Below, piece after piece: positions 20,201-26,516 of a stretch of DNA of 63,883 nucleotides (position 1 is its first letter; each line of letters begins with the position of its first letter). A program made the position numbers and the translations under genes. The notes beneath the pieces were generated by a model. That model was not told where the DNA came from. It searched no databases and saw nothing but the letters and a program-made list of their open reading frames with translations. Source of the DNA: Pseudolabrys sp. (lineage in GTDB: Bacteria; Pseudomonadota; Alphaproteobacteria; Rhizobiales; Xanthobacteraceae); the NCBI GenBank assembly GCA_017849615.1, contig JAFIGS010000002.1, positions 1-63,883 of the forward strand, given 5' to 3'.

Positions 20201-20410
20201 CTGGCGCTCGATCGGCGAGGCCACCGACGCCGCCATGGTTTCGGGCGAAGCGCCGGGCAGCGTCGCCGAGATGCGGATGGTCGGGAAGTCCACCGCCGGC
20301 AGCGCCGCCACCGGCAAAAGCCGATAGCCGAAGATGCCGAGCACAATGATGGACGCCATCAACAGCGTTGTCAGGACCGGACGGCGAATACAGACTTCTG
20401 AAATATTCAT
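17279..20410 (-). CDS. RND multidrug efflux transporter, inner-membrane permease
   Basis: Proton-driven trimeric exporter of the AcrB/MdtB-like HAE1 family. The 1043-residue protein has twelve predicted membrane helices with two large periplasmic loops. The proton-relay Asp pair is seen in VGFVVDDAIVMLENI, and the partner Lys in LVGIVKKNAIMMIDF. The start MNISEVCIRRPVLTTLL is typical. It lies 82 bp downstream of its membrane-fusion partner gene. No outer-membrane factor is in this operon; the TolC gene at 31.8 kb is a candidate partner. Confidence 0.96.
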   Translation of the reverse strand: MNISEVCIRRPVLTTLLMASIIVLGIFGYRLLPVAALPAVDFPTIRISATLPGASPETMAASVASPIERQLSTIAGITTLTSSSSLGNTDITVQFDLGRNIDGASLDVQTALSIAQRRLPVEMTTPPSFRKVNPGDFPVIFFSMRSPTMPLSEINDFAETVLSPQLSQLPGVAQVAVYGVQRYAVRVQVDPVAAAARNVSLDEIRTVVSRANSAAPVGNLDGNKQSLTLVATSSMKRAADYADVVVKYVNGAPIKLSEVARVVDSVENDKVATWFNDDRAIVLAIQRQPDANTVEVVDAALNLIPRMRAQIPAAIELTPLFDRSTSIRDAVHDVKETLAIAVVLVILVIFLFLRKLSATVIPSLAVPMSLVGTFAAMYMFGFSINNMTLLALTLSVGFVVDDAIVMLENIVRHVEGGMRPYEAALKGSREIGFTIVSITFSLIAVFIPVLLMGGMVGRVFREFAVTVAVAIVVSGFVALTLTPMLCARVLKGHHPGEEEKQNFILRGFEWAFSRLLGAYEWTLDRVLARKPIMLGVTFLTLIGTIWLYAVAPKGFFPTEDTGFLTGITEAKTDISYSAMVEHQRKLADIVRADPAVAYVNSTVGIGGPNSIVSSGRMLVALKPKKERDELRVVIDRLRRTANAVPGIRIFFQPIQNINLGGRPSKSQYQYTMQSNDTEALYRLAPDMREKISQLPGLLDVTTDLYVTNPQVSVEVDRQKAAVYGVTIDQVRQELYNAFGTRQVATIYTPSNDYQVILQALPEVQKMGPDALNNIYLKTASGTSVPLSAVTRFERTVGPLQVNHQGQQPSVTISFNLAQGTSLGQATDAIRRLEREERLPASITATFQGTTQVFEEAQKGQGVLILAAIFAAYIVLGILYESFIHPITIISGLPSAGIGAILTLMLFKMDLSVIAMIGIVMLVGIVKKNAIMMIDFAIERRRIGLSAEAAIREAALLRFRPIMMTTFAAIFGTLPIALGAGAGAELRQPLGIAVVGGLCVSQFLTLYITPVIYLYLDRFDRMLKRRLEPQLEEVKDASAQVAAE

Positions 20411-20492
20411 CGACCTCGACCTGCCCCTCTCAGCCCGAAACGTCGCCCATCATCCGGCGCGCGCCCGCCTCGCCGGCTCGTCGTCCCGAAAT

Positions 20493-21647
20493 TCACGTTC
20501 CCGCCGGCTTGCTGGCAGGCGCCGGGCGACCGCCCTGAACCCGCACGCGCGTGCCGTTCGACAGGAAGGACTGGCCATCGGTCACCACCGTCTCGCCGCC
20601 CTTGAGGCCCGACGAAATGACAGAGTCATCGCCGACCTGCCGGTCGACGACGATGGCCTGAACCCGCGCCTTGCCGTCTTCGACGACGAAAACGAAATTG
20701 CCGGTCTGACTGACCGATACCGCATTCGCCGGCACGGTCACCGCGTCCTGCACGCGCAAGGTCATGCGCGCGCTGACCAGCGTGCCGGGCCAAAGCAATT
20801 CATCGTCGTTCGGCATGGTGGCGCGGATCATCGCGGTGCCGGTGGATGCATCAACCGAGTTTTCGATCATGGTCACCGCGCCGTCGGCGCGCTTGGCGTC
20901 ACCGGGGATGCCCGCCTGAACCGTCGCGGTTTCCGCGGCGATGGCCTCGCGGATCGCCGGCAGGTTCTTCTGCGGCACCGGGAAGCTCACATAGATCGGC
21001 GCGGTCTGGATGATCGTCGCCATAGGCGACGTGTCGGCCGGGCGCACGAAGTTGCCGACCTTGACGTTCGCCATGCTGATGCGGCCGGCGATCGGCGCGC
21101 GGATCGAGCAGTAGCCCAGTTGAACCTTCAGATTCTCGAGCTGGGCGCGGTTCGATTCGGCCGTGGCGCGCGATACGTTCACCGCGGTCTGGGCGTTGTT
21201 GAGAGTGACGATCGGCGTCGCATTGCGATCGACCAGATCCGAATAGCGCGACACATCGCGCTGCGCCTGTTCGAGCGACGCCTGCGCGCCGTCGATCACG
21301 GCCTGGATGCGCTTCATGTCGGCTTCGATCTGGCGGCAGTCGAGCGTGAACAGGAGTTCGCCCTTATCGACGTGGGCGCCGTCGCGGAAATGCACCGCCG
21401 TGATCGTCGTCTCGAGCCGCGCCTTGAGGGCGACGTTGGCGATCGGCGTTACGGTGCCCAGAGCGTCAAGATTGACCGGCACCTTCTTCTGCTCGGCTTT
21501 GGCGACCTCCACCGGCACCAAGCGCTCGCCGCCGCCTTGCTGCGCGCGCACGGCCACGGGTTCGCCCGTGAAATAGCCACGTGCGAAATAGACGGCACCA
21601 GCCACGGCCAGTACCAGAACGAGAAGCAGCAACTTTCGACTTTTCAT
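20493..21647 (-). CDS. RND efflux periplasmic adaptor (membrane fusion protein)
   Basis: Links the RND pump to the outer-membrane channel. From the ATG at 21647 the 384-residue protein has an N-terminal membrane anchor (KLLLLVLVLAVAGAVYFARG), the barrel-sandwich half motif FRDGAHVDKGELLFTLD, a coiled-coil hairpin around residues 110-175, the returning lipoyl half CSIRAPIAGRIS, and beta-barrel and membrane-proximal domains to the end. The open frame extends upstream to 21785 but that part is low-complexity and unlike the family. First gene of the efflux pair. Confidence 0.94.
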   Translation of the reverse strand: MKSRKLLLLVLVLAVAGAVYFARGYFTGEPVAVRAQQGGGERLVPVEVAKAEQKKVPVNLDALGTVTPIANVALKARLETTITAVHFRDGAHVDKGELLFTLDCRQIEADMKRIQAVIDGAQASLEQAQRDVSRYSDLVDRNATPIVTLNNAQTAVNVSRATAESNRAQLENLKVQLGYCSIRAPIAGRISMANVKVGNFVRPADTSPMATIIQTAPIYVSFPVPQKNLPAIREAIAAETATVQAGIPGDAKRADGAVTMIENSVDASTGTAMIRATMPNDDELLWPGTLVSARMTLRVQDAVTVPANAVSVSQTGNFVFVVEDGKARVQAIVVDRQVGDDSVISSGLKGGETVVTDGQSFLSNGTRVRVQGGRPAPASKPAGT

Positions 21648-21917
21648 CGTCTGCAGACGGTCCGGGTCCGTGGGCCCCCCATTACCCGGACGCTCCTTTT
21701 TCGCGGTTTCCGGCCCGTCGGCCGGGTCGACCGCAACGGCGGCCTGATAAAAGCGGTACTTAGCATATAACGGGCCAAACTGCACTTACCTGCGCGGGTC
21801 TGCTAAACACTGGCGTCACACGCTGCTTCGCCCGATTCTGGCGCATAAATTCTTGTTTATTGGCCGCCGGCGCCCTTCCCGCCCCTGCCCGCAGCCCTTG
21901 CCTCACGGACCTTGCCC

Positions 21918-22709
21918 ATGCGTATCGCCACCTGGAACGTCAACTCCATCCGCCAACGCCTCGACAGCTTGCAGGCCTGGCTCAAGGAGCGGGCACCGGA
22001 CATCGTGTGCCTGCAGGAAATCAAATGCCAGGACGACGCCTTCCCGCGAGAGCCCTTGGAGGCCCTGGGCTATAATGTCGCCGTCCATGGCCAGAAGACA
22101 TTTAACGGCGTGGCGCTGTTGTCCAAGCTGCCTTTCGACGAGGTCGCCCCGGGCCTGATCGGCGACGAAGCCGACGTGCAGGCTCGCTTCCTCGAAGCGC
22201 TGGTCTCCACGCCCACCGGCGTCGTCCGGGTCGTGAGCCTGTATTTGCCGAACGGCAATCCGGCCCCCGGCGACAAGTATGACTACAAGCTGCGCTGGAT
22301 GGACCGGCTTCACGCCTTCGCCGCCGACCGCCTCAAGCTGGAGGAGCCCCTGGTCCTCGCCGGCGATTATAATGTCATTCCCCAACCGATCGACGCCAAG
22401 CGGCCCGAGATCTGGGTCAACGACGCGCTCTTCCTGCCGCCGACCCGGGAGCGCTTCCGCGCGCTGACCAATCTCGGCTTCACCGACGCGATCCGCGCCG
22501 TGACCGACGACAGCGGCGTCTACTCATTCTGGGATTATCAGGCCGGGGCCTGGCAGAAGAACGAAGGCATCCGGATTGATCACCTGCTGCTGTCGCCGCA
22601 GGCGGCCGACAAGCTCACCGATGCCGGCATCGACAAGCATGTCCGTTCCTGGGACAAGCCCTCGGACCACGTGCCGGTCTGGGCCGATCTCGCCATCGAC
22701 GGGCGATAA
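21918..22709 (+). CDS. xth: Exodeoxyribonuclease III
   Basis: AP endonuclease and 3'-5' exonuclease of base excision repair. The 263-residue protein has the full EEP fold signature: IATWNVNSIRQRL at the start, CLQEIKCQDD (metal Glu), LVLAGDYNVIP, and the terminal RIDHLLLSP and SDHVPVWADL (catalytic His). The ATG at 21918 fits the family; an in-frame TTG six bases upstream is ignored. It stands alone, divergent from the efflux operon. Confidence 0.96.
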   Translation: MRIATWNVNSIRQRLDSLQAWLKERAPDIVCLQEIKCQDDAFPREPLEALGYNVAVHGQKTFNGVALLSKLPFDEVAPGLIGDEADVQARFLEALVSTPTGVVRVVSLYLPNGNPAPGDKYDYKLRWMDRLHAFAADRLKLEEPLVLAGDYNVIPQPIDAKRPEIWVNDALFLPPTRERFRALTNLGFTDAIRAVTDDSGVYSFWDYQAGAWQKNEGIRIDHLLLSPQAADKLTDAGIDKHVRSWDKPSDHVPVWADLAIDGR

Positions 22710-22777
22710 CGCACTTTTCAAATTTATTTGCGCGACTGCAGAACGAATATTGCAAGTGCAAGGTTGCCGAATCCGGA

Positions 22778-23077
22778 TTGGGGGTCGCCGGCAGCGATTT
22801 CTATCTGATGCCGTCGCGCTTCAAGCCGTGTGGGCTGAGCCAGATGTACGCGCTGCGCCTTGGCTCGCTGCCGATCGGCCGGACGACCGGTGGCCTCGCA
22901 GAGACCATCAATGACGGCAGCACCGGCTTCCTGTTCCAGGACTCGTCGGCGGAATCGCTGCGGGGCGGCATCTGCCGCGCTTTCGCGGCCTTCGGTCAGA
23001 AGAACAAAAGCTACGGCTGGGGAAAATCGGCCGGCAGCTACCGCTCGCTCTACGGCAAACGCGCGGCCGCCGCGTGA
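22778..23077 (+). pseudogene. glgA: Remnant of glycogen synthase (C-terminal fragment of GlgA)
   Basis: About 95 codons match the C-terminal part of bacterial glycogen synthase: DFYLMPSRFKPCGLSQMYAL, LPIGRTTGGLAETI, then STGFLFQDSSAESL and SAGSYRSLYGK. A full GlgA is near 480 residues, so roughly four fifths is missing. Within the fragment the stretch between AFAAFGQKN and YGWGKSAGSY is shortened against the usual helix. The frame continues upstream to about 22709 but without GlgA similarity, and no start or ribosome-binding site fits. It ends one base before the exoR stop on the other strand. Confidence 0.85.
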
Positions 23078-23078
23078 G

Positions 23079-23933
23079 CTACTCGCGCCGCGACTCCATC
23101 CAGCGCTTGAGGTACTTGAGCGCCAGGGCCCGCTCGTCTTCGATCGACTGCTGATAGGCGCCCTCGTAAAGCTGGGCGACCCAGGCTTCATCGGGACCGG
23201 ACCGGCAGGCATCGCGCGCCAGGGTCAACCACATCAGGCCCCGTGCCGCCTGCCGCGGCACGTGATCGCCGGCAAACAACATGGCCCCAAGCATCGCCTG
23301 CGACTGGCACTGGCCCTTCTGCGCCGACAGCCCGAACCAGCGCGCTGCCGTGCGCGGATCGTGCGGCGCCCCGGTGCCGTTGAGATAAAGCCGCGCCAGA
23401 TAATACTGCGCCTCGGCGTCGCGGAAGTATGACGCGGCGTAGTCGAACATTTGCCGCGCCCGCTCCGGCTCCGCCTTGACCTGCGTCTTCGGGATGCCCT
23501 CGAGATAATAGTGGCCGAGCGCGACGAAAGCGGACGCCACGAAGCGCGACTGCGGGCCGTCCGGATTGTCGTCGGCGTGATTGGCCGCGACGCTGCGGAA
23601 ATATTCGAACGCCTTGAGGTCGTCCTGCGTGACGCCGTCGCCCGACTGATACATGCGGCCGAGCTTCCACTGCGCCACGGCATGGCCGCGCTCGGCGGCG
23701 TATTCGAGCGAGTGAACGGCCTTTTCCTTGTCGCCGCTCTTGAGCCACTTGGCGCCGGAGCGGAACGCTTCATCCATGGATTTCAGAGTCGGCGGCCCGC
23801 CCGCGACGACGTCGTCGGACTTGCTGCCGTCGAGCGCGAGCGCGGGGCCGGCCAAAACCAGGGGGGCCATGATCGCGAGGATCAGGCCGGCGCCCAGCGT
23901 TGCCAAACGCAAATATGCGTCAGCTGTCCGCAT
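23079..23933 (-). CDS. exoR: Sel1-repeat protein of the ExoR type
   Basis: The 284-residue protein has a signal peptide (hydrophobic residues 10-33, cleavage near ALA-LDG) and at least four Sel1 repeats (AAERGHAVAQWKLGRMYQSG, YFRDAEAQYYLARLYLNG, SAQKGQCQSQAMLGAMLF and another). Rhizobial ExoR is a periplasmic Sel1 protein that restrains the ExoS/ChvI two-component system and so exopolysaccharide synthesis; overall layout and length agree. No exoS or chvI is in the window. Its ATG overlaps the end of ilvD by 14 bp, so translation is probably coupled to ilvD. Assignment to ExoR rather than another Sel1 protein is moderately sure. Confidence 0.75.
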   Translation of the reverse strand: MRTADAYLRLATLGAGLILAIMAPLVLAGPALALDGSKSDDVVAGGPPTLKSMDEAFRSGAKWLKSGDKEKAVHSLEYAAERGHAVAQWKLGRMYQSGDGVTQDDLKAFEYFRSVAANHADDNPDGPQSRFVASAFVALGHYYLEGIPKTQVKAEPERARQMFDYAASYFRDAEAQYYLARLYLNGTGAPHDPRTAARWFGLSAQKGQCQSQAMLGAMLFAGDHVPRQAARGLMWLTLARDACRSGPDEAWVAQLYEGAYQQSIEDERALALKYLKRWMESRRE

Positions 23934-25644
23934 AGCACTCCTTCTCCGCCGCCCCGCCCGGATGGGTCACGGCACCGTCGACGGCCGGACCGACCTGTTG
24001 CGCATACTTCCAGAGATAGCCGGAGCCGAAATGCGTCTCGCGCGGCTTCCAGTCTTTCTTGCGCGCGGCGAGTTCATCGTCCGACACTTTCACATCGATG
24101 GTGCCGTTGACGGCGTCGATGGTGATCATGTCGCCGTCCCTGACCAACGCGATCGGGCCGCCGACCGCCGCTTCAGGGCCGACATGGCCAATGCAGAAGC
24201 CGCGCGTGGCGCCGGAGAAGCGGCCGTCGGTGATCAGCGCCACCTTGCCGCCCATACCCTGGCCATAGAGCGCCGCCGTGGTGGACAGCATCTCGCGCAT
24301 GCCGGGGCCGCCGCGCGGACCTTCGTAGCGGATGACGAGGACTTCGCCCTCTTTGTAGGTCTTGTTCTTGACGGCTTCGAAGCAGGCTTCCTCGCCATCG
24401 AAGCACCGCGCCGGACCGGTGAATTTGAGTTCGGTCATACCGGCGACCTTTACGATCGCGCCTTCCGGGGCAAGGTTGCCCTTGAGGCCGACGACGCCGC
24501 CGGTGACGGTGATCGGCTTGTCGGCCGGACGCACGACGTCCTGGTTCGGATTCCACTTCACCGACTTCAGGTTCTCGGCAATGGTACGCCCGGTCACAGT
24601 CATGCAGTCGCCGTGGAGATGACCGTTGTCGAGAAGCGTCTTCATCAACAACGGAATGCCGCCAACCTCGAACATGTCTTTGGCGACATAGCGGCCACCC
24701 GGTTTCAAATCCGCGATATATGGTGTCTTTTTGAAGATTTCGGCGACATCAAAAAGCGTGAATTCGATACCGCATTCATGGGCGATGGCCGGTAGATGCA
24801 GTGCAGCATTAGTGGAACCGCCGCTCGCCGCGACCACGGCCGCCGCGTTCTCCAGCGCCTTGCGCGTGACGATGTCGCGCGGCCGCAGGTTGAGCTGCAG
24901 CAACTCCATGATCTTTTCGCCGGCCAGCGTGCAGAATTGATCGCGGATTTCGTAGGGCGCCGGAGCGCCGGCCGAATACGGCAGCGCAAGGCCGATGGCT
25001 TCCGACACGGTGGCCATGGTGTTGGCGGTAAACTGGGCGCCGCAGGCGCCGGCCGACGGACAGGCCACCTGCTCCATGGCGTCGAGATCTTCGTCCGACA
25101 GCGAGCCGACCGAGTTCTTGCCGACGGCCTCGAACATGTCCTGCACGGTGATCGGCTGGCCCTTCCAGGAGCCGGGCAGGATCGAGCCGCCGTAGATGAA
25201 GATCGACGGCACGTTCATGCGCACCATCGCCATCATCATGCCGGGCAGCGACTTGTCGCAGCCGGCGAGGCCGATGAGCGCGTCATAGCCGTGGCCACGC
25301 ATGGTCAGTTCGACCGAGTCGGCGATCAGGTCGCGCGAGGGCAGCGAGGCGTACATGCCGGCATGGCCCATGGCGATGCCGTCGGTCACGGTGATGGTGC
25401 AGAACTCGCGCGGCGTGCCGCCGGCGGAGGCGACGCCCTTCTTGGCGGCCTGGGCCTGGCGCATCAGCGAAATGTTGCAGGGCGCGGCTTCGTTCCAGCA
25501 GGAGGCCACGCCGACGAACGGCTGGTGGATCTGCTCCTTGGTCAGGCCCATCGCGTAATAATACGAGCGATGCGGCGCGCGGGCCGGACCTTCGGTCACG
25601 TGCCGGGAAGGAAGTCGGTTCTTGATGTTGGTCTTGGCGTCCAT
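23920..25644 (-). CDS. ilvD: Dihydroxy-acid dehydratase
   Basis: Fe-S dehydratase making 2-keto acids for valine, leucine and isoleucine synthesis. The 574-residue protein carries the cluster cysteines in ASCWNEAAPCN, GCDKSLPGM and CPSAGACGAQFTANTM. It is shorter than E. coli IlvD (616) and belongs to the 570-residue group found in alphaproteobacteria. The ATG at 25644 starts MDAKTNIKNRLPSRHVTEGP; upstream codons in frame are unlike the family. A visibly AT-richer patch occurs near 24700-24790 (25 of 60 bases are G or C at 24721-24780). Confidence 0.96.
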   Translation of the reverse strand: MDAKTNIKNRLPSRHVTEGPARAPHRSYYYAMGLTKEQIHQPFVGVASCWNEAAPCNISLMRQAQAAKKGVASAGGTPREFCTITVTDGIAMGHAGMYASLPSRDLIADSVELTMRGHGYDALIGLAGCDKSLPGMMMAMVRMNVPSIFIYGGSILPGSWKGQPITVQDMFEAVGKNSVGSLSDEDLDAMEQVACPSAGACGAQFTANTMATVSEAIGLALPYSAGAPAPYEIRDQFCTLAGEKIMELLQLNLRPRDIVTRKALENAAAVVAASGGSTNAALHLPAIAHECGIEFTLFDVAEIFKKTPYIADLKPGGRYVAKDMFEVGGIPLLMKTLLDNGHLHGDCMTVTGRTIAENLKSVKWNPNQDVVRPADKPITVTGGVVGLKGNLAPEGAIVKVAGMTELKFTGPARCFDGEEACFEAVKNKTYKEGEVLVIRYEGPRGGPGMREMLSTTAALYGQGMGGKVALITDGRFSGATRGFCIGHVGPEAAVGGPIALVRDGDMITIDAVNGTIDVKVSDDELAARKKDWKPRETHFGSGYLWKYAQQVGPAVDGAVTHPGGAAEKECYADS

Positions 25645-25715
25645 CGTACTTTTCGGGCCCCCGCCCCATTTCAGCGCCGCCGGTTTGAGCCCGGCCGGCT
25701 TTGTCGACACTTACG

Positions 25716-25818
25716 CGAAGGCCTCCGGTTCCGCTTCGGCGGCCCCGGAAAGGGACAGCCGCAGGGAAGGAAATCCGGAACCCCCGCAACGGTTTGCACC
25801 GCAATCTGGAGGCCTTCG
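25716..25818 (+). promoter_or_regulatory. Structured element closed by an 11-bp stem, with a cobalamin-riboswitch-like core
   Basis: CGAAGGCCTCC at 25716-25726 pairs perfectly with GGAGGCCTTCG at 25808-25818. Inside, on the plus strand, are GGTTCC, AGGGAA and the run AATCCGGAACCCCCGCAACGG, which resembles the conserved core of cobalamin riboswitches (GGGAA, AATCCGG, CCCCGCAAC). The stem that normally follows GGGAA is missing or very short, so this may be a degenerate riboswitch, a different structured leader, or an intergenic palindrome. Downstream on the plus strand is the DNA glycosylase gene; on the minus strand the element would lie in the ilvD leader. Confidence 0.35.
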
Positions 25819-25944
25819 ATGTGGTTGAAGGGTATGGCCAAATCGCGGCGTGGCGAGCCATCATTGGCTGGCAGAACTTGATTGTTCCTTAAGTGTTGCA
25901 GCCCGGACACAGAAACTATCGCCGCCCCCGGCTCCAGAGAACGA

Positions 25945-26511
25945 ATGCCCCCTCGCCTGACCCGCAAATTCTTCGATCGCTCCGTCCATGAGGTCGCGCC
26001 CGAGCTGATCGGGGCGACGTTGCTATTTAACGGCGCCGGCGGGTTGATCGTGGAGGTCGAGGCCTATCACCACACCGATCCGGCCGCGCACAGCTACAGA
26101 GGCCAGACGCCCCGCAACGCCGTGATGTTCGGCCCGGCGGGCTTTGCCTATGTCTATCGGTCCTACGGCATCCACTGGTGCGTGAACTTCGTCTGCGAGG
26201 AAGCGGGCTCGGCCAGCGCCATCCTGATCCGGGCCGTCGAGCCGACCGAGGGGCTCGCCGCCATGCGCCGGCGGCGCGGGCTCCCGGAGGCGCGCGACCT
26301 CTGCTCCGGCCCCGGCAAGCTGTGCGAGGCACTCGGCGTCACCATCAAGCACAACGGCCTGCCGCTCGACCGGCCGCCCTTCGAGCTGCGCGCCCGGGCG
26401 GCCGCGCCGGAGATCGTCACCGGCCCGCGCATCGGCATCACCAAGGCGGCCGATTACCCGTGGCGGTTCGGGCTCAAGGGCTCGAGGTTTCTCAGCAAGG
26501 CGTTTCGGTAA
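25945..26511 (+). CDS. DNA-3-methyladenine glycosylase (AAG/MPG family)
   Basis: Excises alkylated and deaminated purines. The 188-residue protein matches the single-domain AAG fold: LTRKFFDRS at the start, [20 protein letters not shown] with the catalytic Glu, [20 protein letters not shown], and the final [16 protein letters not shown]. The ATG at 25945 is chosen because upstream codons lack similarity. It converges on valS, with only five bases between the two stop codons. Confidence 0.93.
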   Translation: MPPRLTRKFFDRSVHEVAPELIGATLLFNGAGGLIVEVEAYHHTDPAAHSYRGQTPRNAVMFGPAGFAYVYRSYGIHWCVNFVCEEAGSASAILIRAVEPTEGLAAMRRRRGLPEARDLCSGPGKLCEALGVTIKHNGLPLDRPPFELRARAAAPEIVTGPRIGITKAADYPWRFGLKGSRFLSKAFR

Positions 26512-26516
26512 GAAAC

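Noticed and set aside
17759-20401. An uninterrupted 880-codon plus-strand frame opposite the RND permease gene
   Set aside because: Its product is Arg/His/Asp-rich low complexity, as expected when a GC-rich gene is read antisense. The minus-strand RND protein is unmistakable.
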